From Candidatus Equimonas enterica (GTDB lineage: Bacteria; Bacteroidota; Bacteroidia; Bacteroidales; Bacteroidaceae), in NCBI GenBank assembly GCA_018066225.1, contig JAGHRU010000091.1:1-5875 (forward strand): a stretch of DNA of 5,875 nucleotides, written 5' to 3'. The position numbers were made by a program, and so were the translations under genes. The notes under the pieces were generated by a model. The model did not search any database. It saw nothing but the letters and a program-made list of their open reading frames with translations, and had not been told where the DNA came from. Shown one piece after another: positions 1-5,875 of this stretch. The stretch's first letter is position 1, and each line of letters starts with the position of its first letter.

Positions 1-3000
1 ACTCGGCATAGAAGAGCGGTGACGCGCCAACGATGCCGCCATCGACAAACATGGGGTCGTCAAGATAGAGATAGATGCTGGGGCCTACGCTGTCGGCAGC
101 GGCCGATGTATTCGTACCATTGAGGTAGAGGCGCGTCGTGTAGCCCATCGCTTCCCGCGTACTGTCTGCCGCCACCGCGTAGAGGCTCACCCTTGCATTT
201 TCATCGGAGTAGGAAATGTCGAGCGGTATGGCTATGTCGAAGTGGAAACGACCTGCCGTGACCCGTGCCTGTCCTTCGTAAATGACTTTTTCGCGCGTCG
301 TATAAGTGTAAGCCCCGTCTGAGCCGTAGCCTTTCGTGTTCACGGTGTTGGTTTTGTCGTAGAGGCTGAGCACTGCGGTGCCGTCGTAGTCGCAGCCTGC
401 CACATGACCGCTGACCGTGGCGACGCTTCCCGCAGGCAGTTGCACGCTCTCGGCCGTAGCGTCCAGAGCCACACCGTTGATGCTGTCGATGACAGCCTGC
501 TGCGTGGGCAGCGCGATGCGAGGTGCAGGGTCGCCGATGATGAGATACTTCGCCTTGTTGAGGCAAGCGTTCATCGTGGTACTGCTTTGCTCGGCTTTTG
601 CTCTGCGCAGTGCCTCGCCAATGGGCAGGTAGCGACCGTCGGCTTGAGGCGTAAGCAGCAGACGCATATAGGAGCAGTTGAGCGGATTGTTGTACGAAGC
701 ATATACGGCACGGGTGGCACACATGAAAGCGATGGCGCCGCCCGTGGGTCGCGTCATAGCTATTTGGCCGAAACACTCCACATGGGAATCGATGGGGTAT
801 ATCTCGCAGGAAGCGAGCACCCAATGGGTAGCGTGAACAGGCGAAAGGGTCTTGAAGTCTTCCGACTGCAATAGCCATGCGTGCGAAAGTTGGGTTGGTG
901 AACCGTGTCCGCTGTAATTGGCCACCACGACTCCCTTTTGCATCAACTCACGAACCCGGCGCGTGGCTTGTGGGTAGGTATTGCCTGTGGCCGAAGTCTG
1001 GATGTCGTAGGCATCAGGATAGACTTTATAGACATTGTAACGGCTGTCGGTGGCACCGTCAATGGCACGCACGACGCGCTCAGCGTCTTCCATGTGCGAA
1101 CTATTGTCGCCATAGTCGCCCATCACAAGGATGTTGCTCTTCCACACGCCGGTATCTCCGCCTGAGAGATACGCCTCTATCTTATCTACATATACCTTTG
1201 CCTCTGCTTTGGAATAGGGTGTGATGCGTCCCACGGCCATATCAGGAGCCGCACTGAGTACGCTGCTCTCGCCATCATCGAGCAAAGCGAAGTAGTCGTC
1301 GGCCACATAACTGTACACATCGCCTATGGAGACATCGCTGGCATCTCCCTCATAGGCCAGGAGGTAATTGGCGGGATCCTGCGACTTCCAATCGGCAGTC
1401 AGCATACGGTTGTCCCACGAAGATGGGCCGAAGAGCAAAAGATAAGACGGTGCGACCGAGGCTTCCGTACGCTCGGAAGCGCGGATATAGAGCATTTTCA
1501 GGTAGCGACGTAGCGCAGAAGCGTCGGGAGTGCCGCTGCTAAACTCGTTGTGCAACGCATCGGCACGCACCACCTTCACCGTCATACCGTCGTGCTGGCG
1601 ATGGAGGTCAGCCAATCGCTCTGCCTGCTCGTCGTAGATGCCCGAAGCTGGTACGACAATCACCATATCTATATTGGCATCGGCGTGCAAGTTCTGATTG
1701 GCGATACTTCCCACGACGACGGGCTCGGGATAGTCTGCATCCTCTGTAAAGGCGACATAGCGGCGGGAAGCATCGGCAATATGTGCCGTGAGTGTATTGC
1801 CCGTGAGCGTATAGGGCACTTCTGCCGTGGTGTCACCCACGATGCCGATGCGCCAGAGGTGCGTCTTCCCCTGCCCTGCTGTCATCTGCAAAGTCGCCGC
1901 CTGCACATCGCCCGAGGGTGCGGGCACGAAAGCGAAAGGCCGATCTTGCGCCGAAAGCAGGCGGGTGTAGTTCACACGGAGATAGTTGAGACGCGCATGA
2001 TGTCCTGCTGTGGCACTGACGGTAATGCTGTTATCGTTTTGCAGTCCAGTCATTATGAAAGAGCCAGTCGCCTCTTTGGCGGCATCGTTTTCGCCCAGAC
2101 GCGCCACCTTGATGGTACCGAGCGTCGTGCCAGCGTAGGAAGCGACGAAGTTGGTGGCCTCCGTGGCATGAGCAGCGGCCGCTGTCATCGTCAAGGTGGC
2201 AGGCCCTGCCACATCGGGCGAAGGTGTGGAGACCTTGAAGGTGTGTTGGCTACCACCGTCAAAATCATAGGCATCATACATACGCACACCGCCCTCATAC
2301 CAGCCGAAAGCATCGTTCTCGTAGAGGCCATAATAGGGCACGCGGTCTATGATGTCGCCCCCTTCCCCTTGGTCGCTTACCGTGGCGATGCGCTGTGCAT
2401 CGTCACCTTCGGTCAAGAAATAGGCCGAATAGGTGGAATAAGGGTTCTGACGGTGCAACCACAATCCCAACTGGGTGTCAAACGTCCAGCGCACCGTGCC
2501 CTCGGCAAAGAAAAGCAAGTCGTCGCCGCGCTGCATCATCGGCACTTCCACAAGGTCATCGGGCAGCGCCTCTGGCCCTGTCTCGGGCAGACTCTCCGGT
2601 ATGACCCGGCCGCCGTAACCATAGAGCTTCACACGCCGTATGTCCTTGAAGCCCATCCCTTGCAGGGCTTTCGTGGTCAGTCGGTAGATACCTTCTTCGC
2701 CCACACGCACCTTCACCCATTTCCCCGAAGCCAAGACGCTCGTATCGGCATAGCGCGAAGCGGCCTTGGCCTTCGGCGCACGCTGCACACCACCAGCGCA
2801 GGTCGTCTCTATCTTACAACTGACGAGGCGCATCCAACGCCCTTCGCGATAGACCACAGGCGAGAATTGCACCTGCAAAAACGCCTCGCCACGGCTCATC
2901 ATCAAGCGACATTGCGGCTCAGGCAGGCTGATGCGCGGCAACAGGTGGGCCTCGGCCTCGCGCGCCTCTTGCGGCGTTAGCGGGCGAAACTCGGGATAGG

Positions 3001-3163
3001 CGATAGCGACGCGGCAGTCGGCATCAAGGTCAGTAGCCGAGACCGTGACGCGTGTGCTGTAAAGCGAGTCCACGGCCAAGGAGGGAATATGAAGGAAATC
3101 GGCGGCGGCAGGCACAGCCGACAGCAATAGAGCCAGAATCAGAGTGATGTATCGTGTACGCAT
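1..3163 (-). CDS. porU: Type IX secretion system sortase PorU (gingipain-like C25 peptidase), 3' end cut off by window edge
   Basis: The frame is open from the ATG at 3163-3161 to the left edge, giving 1054 complete codons with no stop. Residues 1-21 form a Sec signal peptide: basic MRTR, then a Leu/Ala-rich core, then AAA before Asp22. A gingipain-propeptide-like N-terminal half follows (for example SGKWVKVRVGEEGIYRLT at 146-163). The C25 peptidase domain spans about 500-880, with MGDYGDNS near 681, the catalytic His753 in NYSGHGSP, Cys786 in VLASCEI, and closing motif IIGDP at 876-879. The 33-residue His-Cys spacing fits PorU. A beta-rich region follows (885-1054). The missing end should hold the rest of this region and PorU's own C-terminal domain. 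In the family, PorU sits on the cell surface with PorV, PorQ and PorZ, cleaves cargo sorting domains and attaches cargo to A-LPS. The FAH-like gene lies 47 bp upstream, with no promoter or terminator visible between, so co-transcription is likely. Confidence 0.93.
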   Translation of the reverse strand, partial: MRTRYITLILALLLSAVPAAADFLHIPSLAVDSLYSTRVTVSATDLDADCRVAIAYPEFRPLTPQEAREAEAHLLPRISLPEPQCRLMMSRGEAFLQVQFSPVVYREGRWMRLVSCKIETTCAGGVQRAPKAKAASRYADTSVLASGKWVKVRVGEEGIYRLTTKALQGMGFKDIRRVKLYGYGGRVIPESLPETGPEALPDDLVEVPMMQRGDDLLFFAEGTVRWTFDTQLGLWLHRQNPYSTYSAYFLTEGDDAQRIATVSDQGEGGDIIDRVPYYGLYENDAFGWYEGGVRMYDAYDFDGGSQHTFKVSTPSPDVAGPATLTMTAAAAHATEATNFVASYAGTTLGTIKVARLGENDAAKEATGSFIMTGLQNDNSITVSATAGHHARLNYLRVNYTRLLSAQDRPFAFVPAPSGDVQAATLQMTAGQGKTHLWRIGIVGDTTAEVPYTLTGNTLTAHIADASRRYVAFTEDADYPEPVVVGSIANQNLHADANIDMVIVVPASGIYDEQAERLADLHRQHDGMTVKVVRADALHNEFSSGTPDASALRRYLKMLYIRASERTEASVAPSYLLLFGPSSWDNRMLTADWKSQDPANYLLAYEGDASDVSIGDVYSYVADDYFALLDDGESSVLSAAPDMAVGRITPYSKAEAKVYVDKIEAYLSGGDTGVWKSNILVMGDYGDNSSHMEDAERVVRAIDGATDSRYNVYKVYPDAYDIQTSATGNTYPQATRRVRELMQKGVVVANYSGHGSPTQLSHAWLLQSEDFKTLSPVHATHWVLASCEIYPIDSHVECFGQIAMTRPTGGAIAFMCATRAVYASYNNPLNCSYMRLLLTPQADGRYLPIGEALRRAKAEQSSTTMNACLNKAKYLIIGDPAPRIALPTQQAVIDSINGVALDATAESVQLPAGSVATVSGHVAGCDYDGTAVLSLYDKTNTVNTKGYGSDGAYTYTTREKVIYEGQARVTAGRFHFDIAIPLDISYSDENARVSLYAVAADSTREAMGYTTRLYLNGTNTSAAADSVGPSIYLYLDDPMFVDGGIVGASPLFYAE

Positions 3164-3210
3164 AATACGGGTATAGCAGATTATTGATTATAAACGCAGC
3201 AACGCGAGTT

Positions 3211-3843
3211 TTATTTTATATTGAAACTCAAAACGTGCGTTTTTTCGATATAACCGTCCACATGGCTATCCACCTGCACGGGGATGCCTTCTGCCCTTGT
3301 GCCACAAAAGATGAGGTCGCCCTCGCGCAGCGTATGCCACGCACTGAGCGCAGATACCATGTCATCCACAGCATGCGACCACGCGGCCGTATGTCCTTCG
3401 TGCACCACCCTGCCGTCGATGAGCAGCGTGTGCCCCACATCGGTCCAGAGACTCGGACGCACGCCCAAGTGTTTCACCTCCTCGCCTTGGGGCAAAGGGT
3501 ACATCTTTCCCACCGTAGCACAGCCGTCAAAGCCTGTGGCCGTCGTCCATGGCAATCCATCGCGCTGCGCCTGTAGCCACAGCCGCTGAGCGACGAAATG
3601 CACACCCTGCGTCACAGCATTGTAGTAGCGCGGCGCAAACTCCCGAGAGACACAGTGTCCCAGACGCGACAAGCGGAGCACAACGTGCGGGAAAGCCAAG
3701 CAAGGCTCGGCAAACTGCGGTATGAAGAAAGGGTGTCCCGTGCGCAAGAACGAAGTTTCGGGCAGTGAGTAGTGCACAATGGGCGACGACGTTGCGGCCG
3801 TCTCGCCCGCCGCGCCACCTCGCGTGACGATGTGGATATTCAT
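3211..3843 (-). CDS. Fumarylacetoacetate hydrolase (FAH) family protein with degenerate active site
   Basis: This intact 210-residue protein aligns along most of its length with the FAH fold. Recognisable landmarks are LRTGHPFFIP (33-42), EFAPRYYNAV (68-77), GLPW (96-99), GFDG (104-107), the LLIDGRVVHEG strand region, and EGDLIFCGT (174-182). Family enzymes use Mg2+ or Mn2+ to cleave or decarboxylate 2-oxo acids. Normal members have an ExE pair, an Asp in a (I/L)DFTARD-type motif, and a Lys before the GFDG-like segment. Here these positions read F51-P-H53, H82 (GVHFVAQR) and T103. The usual N-terminal VGxNYxxH segment is also replaced by a short, unlike stretch, and the KP before the first strand motif is LP. 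The reading frame is clean, so this looks like a retained pseudoenzyme or a changed activity rather than a decayed gene. The start at 3843 lies about 30 bp downstream of a good -7 box. As I recall, an FAH-family gene also precedes porU in Porphyromonas gingivalis. Confidence 0.85.
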   Translation of the reverse strand: MNIHIVTRGGAAGETAATSSPIVHYSLPETSFLRTGHPFFIPQFAEPCLAFPHVVLRLSRLGHCVSREFAPRYYNAVTQGVHFVAQRLWLQAQRDGLPWTTATGFDGCATVGKMYPLPQGEEVKHLGVRPSLWTDVGHTLLIDGRVVHEGHTAAWSHAVDDMVSALSAWHTLREGDLIFCGTRAEGIPVQVDSHVDGYIEKTHVLSFNIK

Positions 3844-3874
3844 GTTGTGGGTTGGCTATATCGTATTCTGCGGG

Positions 3875-3882
3875 CAAATTTA
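3875..3882 (-). promoter_or_regulatory. Bacteroidetes-type -7 box for the FAH-like/porU operon
   Basis: Read on the minus strand, these bases are TAAATTTG, an exact match to the Bacteroidetes -7 consensus TAnnTTTG. The box ends 31 bp before the ATG at 3843, so transcripts would start near 3868 and carry a leader of roughly 25 nt. The -33 element is weak: no TTTG occurs at the usual 19-21 bp spacing, the nearest sequence there being AATG. This is inferred from sequence alone. Confidence 0.6.
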
Positions 3883-3935
3883 CACAATATATTTGACATA
3901 GTCATTGTTTCAGTGCGACTTTCTCTTTCTTGGCT

Positions 3936-3974
3936 CATTGGTCTAAAAATCGGTTTCGCGCTTTGCCTTCAGAC
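3936..3974 (+). repeat. Diverged direct repeat, copy A
   Basis: This copy begins with the 10-mer CATTGGTCTA, continues through CGGTTTCGCGCT and ends in TTCAGAC. Copy B at 4222-4257 has the same 10-mer, the related CCGTTTGCGCT and the same TTCAGAC in the same order. A hand alignment gives 29 matches, 7 mismatches and 3 gap positions. Copy A lies just outside the -7 box of the FAH-like gene, on the side away from that gene. Confidence 0.5.
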
Positions 3975-3991
3975 GCCGCCGAGAAACCGTC

Positions 3992-4079
3992 AAAACCATC
4001 TGCCCTCATCGTGAAAACTATCTGCCCTCGTCGTAAAAACGGTCTGCCCTGATGCGACACACCGTCTGCCCTTGTCGTG
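3992..4079 (+). repeat. Imperfect tandem repeat, four units of 22 bp
   Basis: Four contiguous units of exactly 22 bp occupy 3992-4013, 4014-4035, 4036-4057 and 4058-4079. Every unit carries the invariant core TCTGCCCT at unit positions 8-15. It is usually preceded by AAAACC or AAAACT and followed by CRTCGTG or a close variant. Units 1 and 2 are the most alike; units 3 and 4 have drifted at their edges. A possible remnant of a fifth unit follows (TTCTGCACG around 4088-4096), with the core shifted by two bases. The period is not a multiple of three, so this is not a protein repeat. It is close to two helical turns, which would put the cores on nearly the same DNA face. Function is unknown; a regulator-binding array or a variable-number repeat are both possible. 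Confidence 0.85.
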
Positions 4080-4221
4080 AGAGAGGATTCTGCACGAAAT
4101 TTTCACAACAATGCTTCTTCGTTGATTTACTGCCACATAACCGATTTTATTTGCAGCATTACAGCAATATCATTTACGGGAAACAAAATGCGTTTACTGC
4201 CTTTTTCGCACAAATTCTCCG

Positions 4222-4257
4222 CATTGGTCTATTTCTCCGTTTGCGCTGATTTCAGAC
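4222..4257 (+). repeat. Diverged direct repeat, copy B
   Basis: This is the second copy of the element at 3936-3974, sharing CATTGGTCTA at the start, a CGTTTGCGCT-like middle and TTCAGAC at the end. Its start is 286 bp from the start of copy A and in the same orientation. It lies about 65 bp upstream of the -7 box of the HU-SPOR gene. The two copies bracket the 22-bp tandem array. Confidence 0.5.
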
Positions 4258-4299
4258 CCGATAACACCAAAAATATCTTAAAAAAATAGGGTCAAACAT

Positions 4300-4330
4300 T
4301 TTGCCAATACCACGCGAATCACTAACTTTG
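4300..4330 (+). promoter_or_regulatory. Bacteroidetes-type promoter (-33 and -7) for the HU-SPOR/FHA operon
   Basis: TTTG at 4300-4303 and TAACTTTG at 4323-4330 are separated by 19 bp, an exact match to the Bacteroidetes pattern TTTG/TAnnTTTG. A-tracts at about 4269-4288 lie just upstream, where an UP-like element would be. Transcription should begin near 4335-4338, which leaves only about 8-11 nt before the ATG at 4346. The leader is therefore too short for a normal Shine-Dalgarno site. The promoter rules out the longer reading that would begin at the TTG at 4301, since that would start inside the promoter. Confidence 0.8.
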
Positions 4331-4345
4331 CACTCGGAAATCATC

Positions 4346-5365
4346 ATGAATACCCTTTCGCGACATATCGAACGCCTGCTGCTGGGACACAATTGCGTCA
4401 TTGTGCCCGGCTTCGGCGGCTTTGTAGCGCAATATATTCCTGCAAGATATGTCGCTGAGGATCAACTGTTTCTACCGCCTTACCGCGACGTCTGCTTCAA
4501 TCCCCTGCTGACCATCAACGACGGTCTGCTCGTGCAGTCCTACATGGCTGCTACGGGCGAGACTTACGCCCAGTGCCTTTCGGCTATCGACGCGGCTGTG
4601 GCAGACATCAGAGCGCGCCTCCAAGCAGACGGCAACGTGGAGTTCGCGGGCATTGGCACGCTGGAGAGTGATGGCTCATCGGCCTACGACTTCCACCCAC
4701 TTGAAAGCGGCATAGCCTCACCCACCCTCTACGCGCTCGACAGCGTGGCAGCAAACCCACGAACAGAGGCGGCACAAGCACCGCAGGCTGTGCTGCCGAC
4801 CACCCCGACGACCACGCCGAGCGAACCTTCGCACAAGGCAGACGATAATGTATATATTATACGTATCAACAAGACCCTTGCCCACAGCGTTGCAGCGGCT
4901 GTCATTGCCCTATTGGTGTGCTTCGCATGGAGTTCGCCACTTGGCGACAGTCTCCTGCGCTACACAGCGCACATCGCTTCGACCACAGCGAGCAAGTCGT
5001 CAAGTTCAGACACCAACATCGCAGCGACGATGCCCCAGCAGGCTCTTGACGCGATAGCCCACAAGGTCGCTGCATCGGTGAAGACAAAACAGTCCACCGC
5101 CTCCCCCACCATCACGACACCAGCACCTACGGAAGAATATGTCATCGTCTTGGCCAGCGGTGTTACAGAGCGCAATGCCACCGCCTTTGTGGCCAGTCTC
5201 CAAGGCCAGGGCTTCGACAACCTTCGCATTGTCCCCATGCGTAGCGGTAAAGGCCTGCGTGTGGTACAAGGCTCCTATCCCAATGCTCAGCAAGCCCAAG
5301 CGCATCTCAACGCCCTCTGCAAGCAATCGGATTTAGAAGGTGTTTGGGTGCTGAAAATGCCCTAA
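4346..5365 (+). CDS. HU-CCDC81-like and SPOR domain single-pass membrane protein
   Basis: This 339-residue protein has four parts. Residues 1 to about 125 contain two HU-like (HU-CCDC81 bacterial type) modules, marked by VIVPGFGGFVA (18-28) and by VEFAGIGTL (98-106). A Pro/Thr/Ala-rich linker covers about 130-165. One membrane helix lies at about 179-197 (AHSVAAAVIALLVCFAW) after the basic IRINK, predicting a cytoplasmic N-terminus. A Ser/Thr-rich periplasmic stretch leads to a C-terminal SPOR domain at about 264-339, with the YVIVLASG first strand and the GLRVVQGSYPNAQQAQ segment. SPOR domains bind denuded glycan strands of peptidoglycan, often at the division site; HU-like modules belong to a DNA-binding fold. 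The protein could link nucleoid and cell wall, but the DNA-binding part is inferred from family only. The start is the ATG at 4346, since the upstream in-frame TTG overlaps the promoter. The FHA gene follows after 7 bp. Confidence 0.9.
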   Translation: MNTLSRHIERLLLGHNCVIVPGFGGFVAQYIPARYVAEDQLFLPPYRDVCFNPLLTINDGLLVQSYMAATGETYAQCLSAIDAAVADIRARLQADGNVEFAGIGTLESDGSSAYDFHPLESGIASPTLYALDSVAANPRTEAAQAPQAVLPTTPTTTPSEPSHKADDNVYIIRINKTLAHSVAAAVIALLVCFAWSSPLGDSLLRYTAHIASTTASKSSSSDTNIAATMPQQALDAIAHKVAASVKTKQSTASPTITTPAPTEEYVIVLASGVTERNATAFVASLQGQGFDNLRIVPMRSGKGLRVVQGSYPNAQQAQAHLNALCKQSDLEGVWVLKMP

Positions 5366-5372
5366 TATCATT

Positions 5373-5875
5373 ATGAAACGCATACGTTGCCCGAAGTGCG
5401 ACGAGCCTATTCTTTTTGACGACGCGCTCTATGTACCGGGTCGCACATTAGTATTTGAATGTCCTTGCTGCAACAAGCAGTTTAAGATACGCCTACCATC
5501 ACCCAAAACGGAAGCCCAAGCGACAGAGACTGAGGCCGCCGTATTGGGTTATTTTGTCGTCATTGAAAACGCCTTTCACTACCGCCAGATCATCCCGCTC
5601 CGCCTTGGGCGCAACACCATCGGCCGACAAGTGCCTGGCACCAACGCCAATGCGGCTTTCAAGACCGTAGATCCCAGCGTCGATACCACGCACTGTCATG
5701 TGCAGGTGCAGCAGAAGGCTGGTGGCGCAGTCCGCTTTATCCTCCGCGATGGCCCATCGGGGACAGGCACCTTTGTCCTGGATCACATCGTAGGTGCTCG
5801 CGAGACGGTTTATCTCCATGAGGGCGACATTGTGACCGTCGGTGCCACCACACTCATTATGCATGAGGGCGCGCC
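5373..5875 (+). CDS. Zinc-ribbon and FHA domain protein, 3' end cut off by window edge
   Basis: The frame is open from the ATG at 5373 to the right edge, giving 167 complete codons. Residues 6-33 form a small zinc ribbon with paired cysteines C6-P-K-C9 and C30-P-C-C33. A short acidic linker (45-56) leads into a forkhead-associated beta-sandwich from about 58. Its landmarks are LGRNTIGR (78-85), DPSVDTTH (100-107), LRDGPSGTGTF (124-134) and EGDIVTVGATTLIM (150-163). FHA domains normally bind phosphothreonine. Gly84, Arg85 and His107 are kept, but the usual Ser-Arg before the His reads Asp104-Thr105 and the usual Asn of SxNGT is Thr131, so phosphopeptide binding may be altered. The domain seems nearly complete at the edge, so few residues may be missing unless another domain follows. 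The protein has no signal peptide and is probably cytoplasmic. It lies 7 bp after the HU-SPOR gene without a promoter or Shine-Dalgarno site of its own, suggesting one operon and perhaps coupled translation. Confidence 0.85.
   Translation, partial: MKRIRCPKCDEPILFDDALYVPGRTLVFECPCCNKQFKIRLPSPKTEAQATETEAAVLGYFVVIENAFHYRQIIPLRLGRNTIGRQVPGTNANAAFKTVDPSVDTTHCHVQVQQKAGGAVRFILRDGPSGTGTFVLDHIVGARETVYLHEGDIVTVGATTLIMHEGA

Larger units (their letters stand above)
3844..4345. other. Divergent intergenic regulatory region without a convincing gene
   Basis: This 502-bp region separates the left-pointing FAH-like/porU pair from the right-pointing HU-SPOR/FHA pair. It holds a promoter at each end, a four-unit 22-bp tandem repeat in the middle and two diverged copies of a longer direct repeat around it. 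From about 4110 to 4300 it is AT-rich, including A-tracts at about 4269-4288. Short open frames exist here (65-80 codons), but they begin in the repeat array or inside the FAH-like gene, lack any promoter or family resemblance and have no Bacteroidetes-like start context. I see no tRNA-like fold and no rho-independent terminator. A small RNA cannot be excluded. Confidence 0.7.

Noticed and set aside
201..1224. Several open frames of 70-225 codons on both strands over the porU 3' half.
   Set aside because: All overlap the C25 peptidase region of porU in other frames and have low-complexity Arg/His/Cys-rich translations without promoter or family resemblance.
1550..2980. A 476-codon open frame on the plus strand, antisense to porU.
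   Set aside because: Its codons are exactly in register with the porU codons, so its stops would need TTA, CTA or TCA in porU. These codons are rare in this GC-rich gene. The product is rich in His, Arg and Cys and resembles no family, while the minus strand encodes a full PorU.
3184..3589. Plus-strand open frames of 130 and 101 codons opposite the FAH-like gene.
   Set aside because: They are antisense shadows of a gene with clear FAH family motifs, one of them codon-for-codon in register with it.
3992..4079. The tandem array considered as a CRISPR array.
   Set aside because: The 22-bp units are contiguous with no unique spacers, and no cas gene is present.
4187..4225. Inverted repeat AATGCG/CGCATT as a terminator or operator.
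   Set aside because: The stem is only 6 bp with a loop of about 27 nt and no U-tract follows, so chance is the simplest explanation.
4052..4289. Two overlapping open frames of 65 and 70 codons in the intergenic region.
   Set aside because: They start inside or beside the tandem repeats, lack a Bacteroidetes promoter, have atypical composition and overlap each other in different frames.
4301..4345. In-frame N-terminal extension of the HU-SPOR protein from the TTG at 4301.
   Set aside because: It begins within the -33 element and spans the -7 box, so it would not be in the mRNA. The HU-like domain starts naturally at the ATG at 4346.
5868..5875. The window ends exactly on the 8-bp palindrome GGCGCGCC (a rare-cutter site), raising the idea of a cloning junction.
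   Set aside because: The FHA reading frame continues through it and the local sequence is GC-rich, so nothing beyond position supports a junction. Sequence past the edge would decide.

Overview
The window looks like chromosomal DNA of a Bacteroidales bacterium of the Prevotella/Porphyromonas type. Three things point there. It encodes the type IX secretion sortase PorU, which is confined to the Bacteroidetes. It encodes an HU-like/SPOR fusion typical of the same phylum. Its two best promoters have the Bacteroidetes -7 box TAnnTTTG, and its genes lack Shine-Dalgarno sequences. Coding regions are GC-rich, while the central intergenic region is clearly more AT-rich towards its right end. There is no sign of a phage, transposon, tRNA, rRNA or CRISPR array.

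Layout: two genes point left and two point right, out of a shared region of about 500 bp. On the minus strand, a fumarylacetoacetate-hydrolase (FAH) family gene (3843-3211) is followed after 47 bp by porU (3163 to beyond the left edge). On the plus strand, an HU-CCDC81/SPOR membrane protein (4346-5365) is followed after 7 bp by a zinc-ribbon/FHA protein (5373 to beyond the right edge). Both pairs look like operons.

Function: PorU is the surface protease/transpeptidase that removes the C-terminal sorting domain from secreted cargo and anchors the cargo to lipopolysaccharide. The FAH-like neighbour appears to have lost all three metal ligands and the catalytic lysine, so it is probably not a normal FAH enzyme. 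The plus-strand pair would place a DNA-binding-type fold in the cytoplasm, tethered through one membrane helix to a peptidoglycan-binding SPOR domain, together with a probable signalling adaptor of FHA fold.

The most unusual non-coding structure is in the divergent region: four imperfect 22-bp tandem repeats (3992-4079), flanked by two diverged copies of a roughly 36-39 bp direct repeat (3936-3974 and 4222-4257). Each promoter lies on the outer side of one of these copies.
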